A stretch of 64,000 nt of DNA from Bdellovibrio bacteriovorus HD100 (GCF_000196175.1 NC_005363.1:1178001-1242000); one strand, 5' to 3'. Counted from the stretch's first letter, positions 50,736 through 59,944 are shown. The notes: generated from the sequence alone by a model not told the origin. Program-made: numbers and translations.

Positions 50736-52649
50736 ATGGGTAAAATTATTGGTATCGACTTAGGAACGACGAACTCATGCGTCGCGATTATGGAAGGCGG
50801 CGAGCCTAAAGTTCTCGTGAACGAAGAGGGCGCTCGTACCACTCCTTCAGTTGTCGCTTACACCAAAGACGGTGACCGCTTGGTTGGCCAAATTGCCAAA
50901 CGTCAGGCTGTAACCAATCCAGAGAACACGATCTATTCTGCGAAACGTTTCATCGGCCGCAGATTTGAAGAGATTCAAGAAGAGATCAAATTGGTTCCTT
51001 ACACTGTTGTTGCCAAAGGCAATGACTGTGCGTTCAAGGTTCAGGGCAAAACCGCTTCTCCTGAAGAGATCGGTGCCGCTGTTCTTGCGAAACTGAAAAA
51101 AGTGGCAGAAGACTATTTGGGTGAACCGGTTACAGAAGCGGTTGTCACCGTTCCAGCTTACTTCAACGATGCGCAAAGACAGGCGACAAAAGATGCCGGT
51201 CGTATCGCGGGTCTGGAAGTAAAACGTATCATCAATGAGCCGACAGCGGCGGCATTGGCATACGGTATGGATAAAAAGAAAGACGAAAAAATCGTTATCT
51301 ACGATTTCGGTGGTGGTACGTTCGACGTTTCCATCCTTGAAGTGGGTGACGGTGTTGTTGAAGTTCGCGCAACCAATGGTGACACTCACCTGGGTGGTGA
51401 CAACTTCGATACAGTGATCCTTGAGTGGCTGATCACTGAGTTCAAAAAAGATCAGGCTATTGATCTTAAGAACGACAAAATGGCTTTGCAGCGTCTGAAA
51501 GAGGCGGCTGAAAAAGCGAAGATCGAACTTTCTTCCGCTCAGGAAACAGAAATCAATCTTCCGTTCATCACGGCGGACCAGTCCGGTCCTAAGCACTTGC
51601 AGACTCGTCTGTCTCGCGCGAAGTTTGACCAGATGACTGAAGATCTTGTGAAACGCTCCATGGAGCCTTGCCGTAAAGCTTTGGCCGATTCCGGTTTGAA
51701 AGCTTCTGAAATCGACGAGGTTGTCCTGGTGGGTGGTTCCACTCGTATCCCTGCGATCCAGAAAGCCGTTAAAGACTTCTTCGGTAAAGAGCCAAACCGC
51801 TCTGTGAATCCGGATGAAGTTGTGGCGATCGGTGCCGCAGTTCAGGGTGGCGTTCTTGCGGGTGACGTGAAAGACGTTCTTCTGCTGGACGTGACTCCAC
51901 TAAGCCTGGGTATTGAAACCCTGGGTGGCGTGATGACGACTTTGATCGAAAGAAACACGGCGATTCCTTCCAAGAAATCCCAGGTGTTCTCGACAGCTGC
52001 TGACAATCAACCTGCTGTGGACATTCACGTCCTTCAGGGTGAGCGTAAAATGGCTGGCGACAACAAAACTCTGGGCCGTTTCGAACTGGTAGGCATCCCA
52101 CCAGCTCCACGTGGTGTTCCGCAAGTTGAAGTTACCTTCGACATCGACGCCAACGGTATCCTGCACGTATCAGCGAAAGACATGTCTTCCGGCAAGTCTC
52201 AGCAGATCAAGATCACGGCTCAGTCAGGTATGTCTGAGGACGAGATCAAACGTGCGGTCGCGGACGCTGAAGGTCACGCAGAGGAAGATAAACGCAAAGC
52301 CGAGGCGGCAACACAAAGAAACAACCTCGACAACCTGGTTTATCAGACTGAAAAACTGATCAAGGATTCCGGTGCTCAGTTGCCAGAATCTGAAGTGAAG
52401 TCTGCGAACGAAGCGGTTGCTGAAGCCAAGAAGATCCTTGAAAACAAATCTGCCTCTGGCGATGAGTTGAAAGGGGCCTTCGAAAGACTTCAGAACCTGA
52501 CGCACAAACTGACTTCCGAGCTTTACAAAAAGCAAGGGGCTCAGCCAGGTGCTGAAGGTCAACAAGCTGATGCGGCTGAAGGCGGCGAAGCTTCTGCAAA
52601 CAAAGGCGGCGACGACGTGATCGACGCTGACTACAAAGACGTAAACTAA
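50736..52649 (+). CDS. dnaK: Chaperone DnaK (Hsp70)
   Basis: The central Hsp70 chaperone. The 637-residue protein has the ATPase domain ([56 protein letters not shown]), the linker [19 protein letters not shown], the substrate-binding domain, a helical lid, and the typical acidic end ([12 protein letters not shown]). Its own terminator follows. It probably works with DnaJ upstream; grpE is not in the window. Confidence 0.98.
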
Positions 52650-52670
52650 TCAGGGATCATTCCTGAAACT

Positions 52671-52703
52671 AAAAGCCGGGTTGGAAACAGCCCGGCTTTT
52701 TTT
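52671..52703 (+). terminator. Terminator after dnaK
   Basis: AAAAGCCGGG / CCCGGCTTTT with a 9-nt loop and a T7 run, 22 bp after the dnaK stop. Confidence 0.9.
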
Positions 52704-52719
52704 ATGTCCAAAACCCGGT
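52702..52719. promoter_or_regulatory. Operator half-site upstream of the Crp/Fnr gene
   Basis: TTATGTCC at 52702-52709 matches exactly the left half of the palindromes at 54252 and 54284. The right half (expected GGACATAA) is degenerate. It lies 30 bp before ATG 52739, a position suited to autoregulation by repression. Confidence 0.4.
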
Positions 52720-52738
52720 TTTGTGATTTAATACCAGT

Positions 52739-53335
52739 ATGGAATTCAAAGATCTGTTTTCTCAAGCCGTCTCAAAAAACTTCCGCCGCGGGGACGTGGT
52801 GTATCGTGCGGGTGAAACACCCCAGAATATTTATTTTGTCGAATCAGGCCTGGTGGGCCTGGGGTTGTGGGGAGAATCCGGCAAGGATCATCTGGTGCGC
52901 TTGTTTCGCGAGGGCCAGATCTTTGGGCACCGCAGTCTGTTTGCCAATGAACCGTATCATGCCACCGCCACCGTGATTGATGACAGTGTCCTTCGGGTCA
53001 TGAATAAAAACGAAATGCGCCAGCAGATGAAAGGCAACTGTGACCTCGCGGAAAAGCTTTTGGAGACTTTGGCGATTGAACTGCGCCGGGCTGAAGCCAA
53101 ACAATTGATCTTGAGTGAAAAAGACGCCCCGGCGCGTATTGCCGAAGCGGTGGTGTATTTAAAAGAACTTCACCCGGAATACTCCTGGACCCGGCAAGAG
53201 ATCGCCGATTTCTGCGGGACCACCACACCCACCGTGATCCGCACTCTGGCCCGCTTCGTGGAAGACGGGCTGATAGAGCAGCGCGGGCGGGAAATCATCA
53301 TCCTGGATAAAAAGAACCTACTGGCGCAGGGGTAA
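52739..53335 (+). CDS. Crp/Fnr family transcriptional regulator
   Basis: A 198-residue regulator with a cyclic-nucleotide-binding-type beta-roll (about 10-105: FRRGDVVYRAGETPQNIYFVESG, then GQIFGHRSLFANEPYHATATV), a dimer helix, and a C-terminal winged helix (SWTRQEIADFCGTTTPTVIRTLARFVEDGLIEQ). No N-terminal Cys cluster as in Fnr is present, so it is probably not an iron-sulfur sensor. Its ligand is unknown. It lies next to sulfur genes whose promoters carry a shared palindrome, and a matching half-site lies upstream of its own start, so it is the natural candidate regulator. It converges with the MBL gene (18 bp overlap). Confidence 0.9.
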   Translation: MEFKDLFSQAVSKNFRRGDVVYRAGETPQNIYFVESGLVGLGLWGESGKDHLVRLFREGQIFGHRSLFANEPYHATATVIDDSVLRVMNKNEMRQQMKGNCDLAEKLLETLAIELRRAEAKQLILSEKDAPARIAEAVVYLKELHPEYSWTRQEIADFCGTTTPTVIRTLARFVEDGLIEQRGREIIILDKKNLLAQG

Positions 53336-54178
53336 TTTTAAATACCGTGTGCCATTTTCCTCCGCCGCCGGCAGCTGGCCCGCGCGGATATTCACCTGAA
53401 TGCTTGGTAGAAGCAGTTTGGGGGCCGCCAGCGTGGCATCACGCTCTTGGCGAAACTTCACAAAGTCTTCCTTGCTGGTGTGACCCTTCAGTTGGATGTT
53501 CTGGTTCTTTTCCTCATTGACGGTGGTTTGATACATCAAAGCGCGGCCGTTGGGTTGATAGTCATGACCCACAAAAATCCGGGTGTTTTCCGGAAGGGAA
53601 TAAATTTTTCCAGTGACCGAGTCGTAAAGATTTTCAGCACTTCCCGCCGGGAAGTCGCAGCGGCCCGTGCCGGAATCAGGCATAAACAGCGCATCCCCGG
53701 TAAAGATCGCATCCTCAATCAGATAAGACGCGCACGCAGGCGTGTGGCCCGGAGTGAACAAGGTTTTGATTTTCAGCGATCCCGCCTGCAGGACTTCGCC
53801 TTCTTTTAGCAGGATGTCAAAGTCAGAGCCCGAGGTGTTCAGGTCATTCATATTGAAGACCTTCTTGAACACCTTTTGCACTTCGGTGATGCGTTCGCCG
53901 ATGGCGACCTTGATGTCCGGGAAGAAGTTTTTAAAAAGCTGAGAGCTGGACAGGTGATCCGCATGGGCATGGGTTTCCATGACATAGTGAGGATGCAGTT
54001 TCATCTCTTTTACAAACGCCACCACGGGGTCCATGGACTTTGTAGAAAGTTTTCCAGACGCTGGATCGTAATCCCAAACCGGGTCAATCACCACGGCATC
54101 CCGTGTGTCCTGGTCATAGACCACATAGGTCAGGGTGGAAGTGACGCTGTCAAAGAAGTGCTGAATTTGCAGTTTCAT
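53318..54178 (-). CDS. Persulfide-dioxygenase-like metallo-beta-lactamase fold enzyme
   Basis: A 286-residue MBL-fold hydrolase: ETHAHADHLSSSQ (HxHxDH), TPGHTPACASYLIEDAIFTGDALF with the third His and bridging Asp, and FVGHDYQP. The tail fits the ETHE1/Blh/SdoA group and differs from glyoxalase II in the residues after GDALF (MPDSGTGRCDFPAGSAENLY is typical of persulfide dioxygenases). ETHE1-type enzymes oxidise glutathione persulfide to sulfite. Pairing with rhodanese and sulfur transporters supports this. SD AGGAGG precedes ATG 54178, and a perfect TATAAT lies upstream. Confidence 0.85.
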   Translation of the reverse strand: MKLQIQHFFDSVTSTLTYVVYDQDTRDAVVIDPVWDYDPASGKLSTKSMDPVVAFVKEMKLHPHYVMETHAHADHLSSSQLFKNFFPDIKVAIGERITEVQKVFKKVFNMNDLNTSGSDFDILLKEGEVLQAGSLKIKTLFTPGHTPACASYLIEDAIFTGDALFMPDSGTGRCDFPAGSAENLYDSVTGKIYSLPENTRIFVGHDYQPNGRALMYQTTVNEEKNQNIQLKGHTSKEDFVKFRQERDATLAAPKLLLPSIQVNIRAGQLPAAEENGTRYLKLPLRQ

Positions 54179-54225
54179 GGAATACCTCCTGCTGAAAGCC
54201 TGTCTCAGGTTTCTGGCTATGGTTC

Positions 54226-54269
54226 ATTATAGAACAAAGGCCTGCCCTGAGTTATGTCCTCGGACATAA
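54226..54269 (-). promoter_or_regulatory. Promoter and operator of the persulfide-dioxygenase-like gene
   Basis: On the minus strand a consensus TATAAT (54226-54231) predicts a start near 54219. The palindrome TTATGTCC-TC-GGACATAA (54252-54269, perfect 8-bp arms) is centred 41.5 bp upstream of that start. This is the classic position for a class II Crp/Fnr activator. Confidence 0.65.
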
Positions 54270-54283
54270 GAAAAGGTTTTTCT

Positions 54284-54328
54284 TTATGTTCCCGGGCATA
54301 ACACCCAGACCGAGGATAGCCTTAGGAT
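54284..54328 (+). promoter_or_regulatory. Promoter and operator of the rhodanese operon
   Basis: The second palindrome TTATGTTC-CC-GGGCATAA (54284-54301) is centred about 42.5 bp upstream of the start predicted by TAGGAT (54323-54328). It is 32 bp, three helical turns, from the first palindrome. SD GAGG precedes ATG 54363. Confidence 0.6.
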
Positions 54329-54362
54329 GAAGTCCTGTGAAGCCAAATAAGCGAGGACTGCT

Positions 54363-54686
54363 ATGCGTGAAATAAGCTGTGAACAACTGAAAGAAAGAAT
54401 GAACGAATTCCGTCTGGTGGATGTGCGCACCCCCGAAGAATACACCGGGGAGCTGGGGCATATTGCGGGCACCGAGCTGCGCCCGCTCGGCCCTGAACTG
54501 CTGGATTTTTTGAAAACCCTGAACCCGTCCGAGAATATTGTCTTTGTTTGTCGGAGTGGGGCAAGATCAGGGCAGACGACACTTCTCAGTGAAGAGATGG
54601 GATTCACCAGCACCTACAACATGGTGGGCGGAATGTTACGCTGGAATGAAATGGGATATGCAGTGACTAAAGGAGCAGGAAAATGA
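54363..54686 (+). CDS. Rhodanese-like sulfurtransferase
   Basis: A 107-residue single-domain rhodanese: LVDVRTPEEYTGELGHIAGT and the active-site loop VCRSGARSGQTT with Cys63. Such enzymes move sulfane sulfur between thiosulfate, persulfides and acceptors. It is the first gene of the operon rhodanese-YeeE-YeeE-TauE/SafE; its stop overlaps the next start. Confidence 0.93.
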   Translation: MREISCEQLKERMNEFRLVDVRTPEEYTGELGHIAGTELRPLGPELLDFLKTLNPSENIVFVCRSGARSGQTTLLSEEMGFTSTYNMVGGMLRWNEMGYAVTKGAGK

Positions 54687-55102
54687 TGAACAGTATTTTG
54701 ATGGCGTTGGCGGGTGGGGCTTTGATTGGTCTTGCGGCCTCGTTGATGTTGATTTTAAACGGTCGGGTCACGGGTATCAGTGGCATCGTGAATGGATTTA
54801 TCGGCGATGTTCGCAAGGATCTGTGGCGAGGTGCCTTTATCCTGGGGCTATTGATCGGCGGACTGGTGTTGGGAGCTTTGCAACCAGATATGTTCGTGAA
54901 CACCTCGGGCCGATCCGTGGGCGTGGTGCTGATTGCCGGTTTGATCGTGGGGTTTGGCACGGTGATGGGCAGTGGTTGCACCAGTGGCCATGGCGTTTGC
55001 GGAATAGCGCGCTTTTCTGTGCGCTCGCTGGTGGCCACCGCGACGTTCATGATTTTGGGAATGCTGACGGCAACACTCTTTAAGGCACTGGTGGGAGGCT
55101 GA
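54683..55102 (+). CDS. YeeE/YedE family transporter, first half-protein
   Basis: A 139-residue protein with four hydrophobic helices and the conserved motif GSGCTSGHGVCG, with cysteines that act in thiosulfate uptake in full-length YeeE. It is half the length of classical YeeE. The second half-protein is encoded 2 bp downstream. The ATG 54683 overlaps the rhodanese stop (ATGATG), with an AGGAG SD. Confidence 0.9.
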   Translation: MMNSILMALAGGALIGLAASLMLILNGRVTGISGIVNGFIGDVRKDLWRGAFILGLLIGGLVLGALQPDMFVNTSGRSVGVVLIAGLIVGFGTVMGSGCTSGHGVCGIARFSVRSLVATATFMILGMLTATLFKALVGG

Positions 55103-55103
55103 T

Positions 55104-55544
55104 ATGAATAAAACATCCATGAAACAAACCGCGGCCGCTTTTGTGGTGGGCTTGATCTTTGCGATTGGGCTGGGAGTTTCCGGCATGACTCAGCCCCAGA
55201 AGGTCATTGGTTTTCTGCAGCTGGGTGAGGGCTGGGATCCGTCACTTATGTTTGTCATGATCGGAGCCATCCCGGTTCATATGCTGAGTTACCGTTGGAT
55301 GAAAGGGCATCGCACACCTTTGTTGGACACTCAGTGGCACGTGCCGGCGTCCAAGGAAGTCACCCGGCCCCTGGTGGTCGGAAGTGCTTTGTTCGGTTTG
55401 GGCTGGGGCTTGGGCGGATTTTGCCCGGGTCCGGCGCTGACGTCTGCTGGAGCCGGTCAGGAGATGGCAATCTATTTTGTGATCGCGATGCTTGCGGGAA
55501 TGGGGCTGTATCGCCTGTACGCCCGCTTTACTGTGAAAGGGTGA
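55104..55544 (+). CDS. YeeE/YedE family transporter, second half-protein (DUF6691-like)
   Basis: A 146-residue protein with four hydrophobic helices and the matching motif GGFCPGPALTSAG with the conserved Cys. It pairs with the protein above, likely forming one sulfur-compound channel from two chains. It starts 2 bp after the first half. No fusion or frameshift is visible: the two genes are separate by design, as in other bacteria with paired YedE genes. Confidence 0.9.
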   Translation: MNKTSMKQTAAAFVVGLIFAIGLGVSGMTQPQKVIGFLQLGEGWDPSLMFVMIGAIPVHMLSYRWMKGHRTPLLDTQWHVPASKEVTRPLVVGSALFGLGWGLGGFCPGPALTSAGAGQEMAIYFVIAMLAGMGLYRLYARFTVKG

Positions 55545-55545
55545 G

Positions 55546-56334
55546 GTGTTTTTTATGGAACTGTTGGGTTATTTAGGTGCCAGTCTGGTCGGAGTGTCGT
55601 TAGGTCTTCTGGGCGGAGGCGGTGCGATTCTGGCGGTTCCGTTGTTTGTATACTTCTTTTCACTGCCACCATCTTTGGCCACGACTTATTCGTTGTTCGT
55701 GGTGGGGGTGTCGAGCCTGATCGGCTTTGCCCGGAATTTTCGTCAGGGACAGGTGGATGTCAAAGCCGGTGTTTATTTTGCGGTGCCTTCTTTTGTCGGT
55801 GTGCTCTTGGTGCGTCGCTGGCTGCTGCCCGCCATTCCAGATCAGTGGGTTTGGGGGCCGGTTTTGTTTAACAAAGAAGTTGTGATTTTAAGTTCCTTTG
55901 CCGTGGTCATGGTGATGGCCGCTTTGGCGATGTTGTTGCCAAGAGCTTCTTCGGCGCAGGGGCCGGTGGCTCCCGCTGCGTTTGCTTTGAAAGCCTTGGG
56001 TGTCGGGGCCGTGACAGGCTTTGTGGGGGCTGGTGGTGGCTTTCTGATTGTGCCTTCGTTGGTGCGCATGTCGGGGCTTCGCATGAAGGTGGCTGTGGGC
56101 ACTTCTTTGGGGGTGATTGCTGCCAATTCAATGTTGGGGTTCTTTGGTGATCTTTGGGCCCGCACACCGATGGACTTCGTTTTGCTTTTGAAGGTTGGTG
56201 CGCTGGCCGTGGCGGGAATTTTTGTTGGTTCCTACTGGTCGCAGCACACTTCTGAGGCGCGTTTAAAGCCGGCCTTCGGGATATTCGTATTGCTTCTGGG
56301 CGGACTTATTATTGTGCAACAGGCGCTTAATTAA
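55546..56334 (+). CDS. TauE/SafE family sulfite exporter
   Basis: A 262-residue membrane protein with about eight helices in two repeats: GASLVGVSLGLLGGGGAILAVPLFVYFF and, in the second half, GAVTGFVGAGGGFLIVPSLV, the signature of TauE/SafE. It would export sulfite or sulfoacetate-type anions. In this operon it fits removal of the sulfite made by the persulfide dioxygenase. It starts at 55546 (ATG), right after the DUF6691 gene. It is the last gene of the operon; no strong terminator is seen before the acs leader. Confidence 0.9.
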   Translation: MFFMELLGYLGASLVGVSLGLLGGGGAILAVPLFVYFFSLPPSLATTYSLFVVGVSSLIGFARNFRQGQVDVKAGVYFAVPSFVGVLLVRRWLLPAIPDQWVWGPVLFNKEVVILSSFAVVMVMAALAMLLPRASSAQGPVAPAAFALKALGVGAVTGFVGAGGGFLIVPSLVRMSGLRMKVAVGTSLGVIAANSMLGFFGDLWARTPMDFVLLLKVGALAVAGIFVGSYWSQHTSEARLKPAFGIFVLLLGGLIIVQQALN

Positions 56335-56368
56335 CACTTTTAAATACTTTCCTGGGCGTTAACGTTTG

Positions 56369-56405
56369 ACCTCATTCTCAGTTGATTTACGATTGAGAAT
56401 GAGGT
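56369..56405 (+). promoter_or_regulatory. Hairpin covering the acs Shine-Dalgarno
   Basis: Perfect 12-bp arms ACCTCATTCTCA (56369-56380) and TGAGAATGAGGT (56394-56405) around a 13-nt loop. The SD GAGG (56401-56404) is in the right arm, 5 bp before ATG 56410. Folding would block translation; as DNA it could also be an operator. Confidence 0.6.
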
Positions 56406-56409
56406 GACT

Positions 56410-58347
56410 ATGCACAAAGAACTTTATCCCGTGAATTCCGAGGTGGCGAAAAAAGCCTGGATTGATGAAGCCAAATACAAAGCCATGTATGAGCGCTCCA
56501 TTCAAGACAACGAAGCCTTTTGGGCCGAGCAAGCCGAGCGCCTGGACTGGATCAAAAAGTGGGATAAGGTCAAAGAAGTCAGTTTCAAGAAACCCGTTAG
56601 CATCAAATGGTACTTGGGTGGAAAAATGAATGTGTCCTACAATTGCGTGGACCGTCATTTAAAAACCCGCGGCGACAAAACAGCCCTGCTGTGGGAAGCC
56701 GACAATCCATCCACACCTTCACGCAAAATCACTTACAAAGAACTGCATCTGGAAGTGTGCCGCTTCGCCAATGTCCTGAAAAAAATGGGCGTGAAAAAAG
56801 GCGATGTGGTGACGATCTATATGCCGATGATTCCGGATACAGCCGTGGCGATGCTGGCCTGTGCGCGCATCGGGGCGGTTCATTCGGTGGTGTTTGCCGG
56901 TTTTTCTCCGGATTCCATCTCAGATCGTATTTTGGACGGGCAGTGCCGGTTTGTGATCACCGGTGATGCCGGCTTCCGCGGCAGCAAAGTGGTGGCGTTA
57001 AAAGAAAATATCGATAAAGCACTTGTGAAAACTCCGGACGTGCAAAAAGTTCTGGTGGTGAAATATGCGGGCACGACGGTGGACATGAAGCCGGGCCGTG
57101 ATCTTTGGTATCACGAAGAAGTCAAAACCGTCAGCGACCAGTGTGAACCAGAACCCATGGACGCGGAAGATCCTTTGTTTATTCTTTACACTTCCGGTTC
57201 CACAGGAAAACCCAAAGGGGTGATGCACACCACGGGGGGATATCTGGTGTATGCCAGCATGACCCACCAGTATGTCTTTGATTATCACGAAGATGATATC
57301 TACTGGTGTTCTGCTGACGTGGGTTGGGTGACCGGCCATAGCTATATCGTGTATGGCCCGCTGGCGAATGGGGCGACAAGTTTGTTCTTTGAAGGGGTGC
57401 CGAACTATCCAACTCCAAGCCGTTTCTGGGAAGTGGTCGACAAACACAAAGTCACAATATTCTATACCTCACCAACGGCGATTCGTTCTTTGATGCGCGA
57501 AGGGGACGCGGCGGTGAAAACCACCTCGCGAAAAACCCTGCGCCTGCTGGGGTCCGTCGGGGAGCCGATCAATCCGGAAGCCTGGGCATGGTATCACGAT
57601 GTGGTCGGTGAAGGACGCTGCCCGGTTGTCGATACATGGTGGCAGACAGAAACCGGTGGCATTCTGATCACGCCACTGCCGGGGGCGATTGCGCAAAAGC
57701 CGGGGTCTGCAACTTTACCGTTCTTTGGGGTGCAACCGAAACTTTTGACCAACGAAGGACAAGAGATCCATGGACCGGGCGAAGGGGTGCTGGTGATTGC
57801 GGATTCCTGGCCGGGCCAGATGCGCACGGTGTATCGCAATCACGAACGTTTTGAAGACACGTATTTCTCGAACTATCCCGGGTACTATTTCACAGGCGAC
57901 GGCTGTCGTCGCGATCAGGACGGGTATTACTGGATCACGGGACGGGTGGATGACGTGATCAACGTTTCCGGTCACCGCCTGGGGACGGCTGAAATTGAAT
58001 CAGCGCTTGTGGCCCATCACAAAGTGGCTGAAGCCGCCGTGGTTGGATATCCACATGATATCAAAGGGCAGGGGATTTATGCCTTTGTCACCTTGAAGTC
58101 CGGTGAAACGGCCAGTGAAGAGCTGCGTAAAGAGCTGATTCAGACCGTGCGTAAAGAGATCGGGCCGATTGCGACTCCGGATCTGATTCAGTGGGCTCCA
58201 CGTCTGCCGAAGACCCGTTCTGGCAAGATTATGCGCCGAATCCTGCGTAAAATCGCCGAGAACCACCCGGATCAACTGGGGGATACGACAACCTTGTCAG
58301 AGCCTGCGGTGGTCCAAGAACTGGTGGACAATCGCATGAACCGGTGA
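56410..58347 (+). CDS. acs: Acetyl-coenzyme A synthetase
   Basis: Activates acetate to acetyl-CoA via acetyl-AMP. The 645-residue protein has all the hallmarks: [27 protein letters not shown], the ATP loop [65 protein letters not shown], and [17 protein letters not shown], with the Lys that is acetylated in regulated Acs. ATG 56410 is chosen over GTG 56404, which would leave no space after the SD. It probably helps use acetate or salvage it in prey. Confidence 0.97.
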   Translation: MHKELYPVNSEVAKKAWIDEAKYKAMYERSIQDNEAFWAEQAERLDWIKKWDKVKEVSFKKPVSIKWYLGGKMNVSYNCVDRHLKTRGDKTALLWEADNPSTPSRKITYKELHLEVCRFANVLKKMGVKKGDVVTIYMPMIPDTAVAMLACARIGAVHSVVFAGFSPDSISDRILDGQCRFVITGDAGFRGSKVVALKENIDKALVKTPDVQKVLVVKYAGTTVDMKPGRDLWYHEEVKTVSDQCEPEPMDAEDPLFILYTSGSTGKPKGVMHTTGGYLVYASMTHQYVFDYHEDDIYWCSADVGWVTGHSYIVYGPLANGATSLFFEGVPNYPTPSRFWEVVDKHKVTIFYTSPTAIRSLMREGDAAVKTTSRKTLRLLGSVGEPINPEAWAWYHDVVGEGRCPVVDTWWQTETGGILITPLPGAIAQKPGSATLPFFGVQPKLLTNEGQEIHGPGEGVLVIADSWPGQMRTVYRNHERFEDTYFSNYPGYYFTGDGCRRDQDGYYWITGRVDDVINVSGHRLGTAEIESALVAHHKVAEAAVVGYPHDIKGQGIYAFVTLKSGETASEELRKELIQTVRKEIGPIATPDLIQWAPRLPKTRSGKIMRRILRKIAENHPDQLGDTTTLSEPAVVQELVDNRMNR

Positions 58348-58360
58348 TAGCTTGCGCGTC

Positions 58361-58879
58361 ATGAACACACGTATGATGACCCTGATTTTGATGGTGCTTG
58401 TTGCGGCTTTCAGCCGTTTGATCCCTCATCCTTGGAACTTCACCGCGATTGGTGCGATGGCTTTGTTTGGTGGGGCTTACTTCCCATCCAAAAAACAATC
58501 TTTGTTGATCCCGCTGGCAGCGCTGTTTATCAGCGATCTGGCGTTGGGTTTCCATAACACCATGTTGTTTGTCTACCTGGGTTTCACTTTGGTGGTGATG
58601 CTGGGGTGGGCTTTGCGCGATCAAAGAAGCGTTTTCAAAGTGGGCACTTCCGCTTTGGTGACAAGCTCTGTGTTCTTCCTGATCTCCAACTTTGGTGTTT
58701 GGGCGATGGGCACAATGTATGCTCCGACCTTCAACGGTCTGGTGCAGTGTCTGGTTGCGGGCATCCCGTTCTTTGACAACCAGATCTACGGAGACTTGTT
58801 CTTCTCTGGTTTGTTGTTCGGTGGCTATGAAGCCATCAAAAAATACGCGCCAGAATTCGTCGGCGCTCCTGTAAAATAA
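58361..58879 (+). CDS. DUF6580-like membrane protein
   Basis: A 172-residue protein with five hydrophobic helices: NTRMMTLILMVLVAAFSRLIPHPWNFTAIGAMALFGGAYF, SLLIPLAALFISDLALGF and FFLISNFGVWAMGTMY. The FSRL-PHP-NFT-P/IGA-ALF pattern fits the DUF6580 family, thought to resemble ECF-type substrate-binding components. ATG 58361 is used; an upstream TTG has no SD. It is 13 bp downstream of acs and probably co-transcribed. Function is unproven. Confidence 0.78.
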   Translation: MNTRMMTLILMVLVAAFSRLIPHPWNFTAIGAMALFGGAYFPSKKQSLLIPLAALFISDLALGFHNTMLFVYLGFTLVVMLGWALRDQRSVFKVGTSALVTSSVFFLISNFGVWAMGTMYAPTFNGLVQCLVAGIPFFDNQIYGDLFFSGLLFGGYEAIKKYAPEFVGAPVK

Positions 58880-58883
58880 GACT

Positions 58884-59942
58884 GTGAAACTGGGGCTGCA
58901 TCGTCCGGTTCTGGACGGTAAAGTGAACTTCCCGTTGTGTCTGGCCCCGATGGTGGGCCTGACTCACGTGGCTTTGCGCGAAGTCATGCGCGATTATCTT
59001 CCGGCCGAGGCTTACACCATCTGGCCGACCGAGATGTTGAATTCCCGCCGTATTCCTGGCGAAAATCTTGAAAAAACCCCTGAAACCATGCGCGCCGCTT
59101 ATGAGCCGGGCTTGGTGCCACAGATCCTTGGTAACGAAGAAGATGCCATTGCTGAAAGCGTGAAACGCCTGGTGGAGTGGGGCGCTGAAGCCATCGACAT
59201 CAACATGGGCTGCCCGGTGCAAAAAGCGCTGAAGCACAATTATGGTGTGGCGTTGATGGGGGACCCGGCCTATGCCGCCGAAGTGGTGCGCATGACCGTC
59301 AAAAATTCCACCGTGCCTGTCAGTGTGAAGTTGCGCGCTGTCGGCAGCACGAAAGAGTTCGACGAACTTTTGACGTTCGTGTCGGGTCTTCGTCAGTCGG
59401 GCGCCGCCTGGGTGTGTCTGCATCCGCGAACAGCGGCGCAAAAACGCCGTGGTAATGCTGATTGGGAGCAGATCAAACAACTTCATAAAGCGGTCGATTT
59501 CCCGGTCATCGGCAATGGCGACGTACAAACCTATGACGACGCCATCAACATGCTGAAAGAAACCGGTTGTGACATGGCGATGGCGGGTCGTGGTCTTGCC
59601 GCGCGCCCGTGGATGATGTGGCAACTGGGTGAAGAGCTGGGTTTTGCGCCCCCCGCAGGTAAAGAAGGTCAGAAAGCCCCTCGCACTTCGGAAGAAGAGG
59701 GCGCCGAGTACGGCAAATGTTTGTTGCGATTGATTGATCGCTGTCGTTTTTATTTCGGGGAAGATCTGGCTATGCGCAAAGTGCGCTTCTATGTTCGCAC
59801 CACAAGTGTGTGGCTGCCGTTTGGAAACACTCTGGTGGGTGTTTGTGCGAAGGCTCGCACCATTGATGAAATGATCGAGGGTGTGACGAAATTCTTTGAA
59901 GGCCCCGTGGAGATGAGTCTGCGCACGGAGCTTCGACAATAA
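58884..59942 (+). CDS. tRNA-dihydrouridine synthase family protein
   Basis: Reduces uridine to dihydrouridine in tRNA, with FMN. The 352-residue protein starts at GTG 58884, 4 bp after the DUF6580 stop. Seen: CLAPMVGLTHVALREVMRDY, PQILGN, IDINMGCPVQKALKHNYGVALMGDP with the catalytic Cys, a HPRTAAQKRRGNADW loop, FPVIGNGDVQTYDDA, and AGRGLAARPWMMW. It is a DusB/DusA-like member; which U is modified is not readable. Confidence 0.92.
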   Translation: MKLGLHRPVLDGKVNFPLCLAPMVGLTHVALREVMRDYLPAEAYTIWPTEMLNSRRIPGENLEKTPETMRAAYEPGLVPQILGNEEDAIAESVKRLVEWGAEAIDINMGCPVQKALKHNYGVALMGDPAYAAEVVRMTVKNSTVPVSVKLRAVGSTKEFDELLTFVSGLRQSGAAWVCLHPRTAAQKRRGNADWEQIKQLHKAVDFPVIGNGDVQTYDDAINMLKETGCDMAMAGRGLAARPWMMWQLGEELGFAPPAGKEGQKAPRTSEEEGAEYGKCLLRLIDRCRFYFGEDLAMRKVRFYVRTTSVWLPFGNTLVGVCAKARTIDEMIEGVTKFFEGPVEMSLRTELRQ

Positions 59943-59944
59943 TC

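Noticed and set aside
54683-55544. A frameshifted single YeeE gene
   Set aside because: The two halves have their own starts, and a 1-bp gap plus ATG separates them. Paired half-size YeeE/YedE genes are a normal arrangement, so this is not a broken gene.
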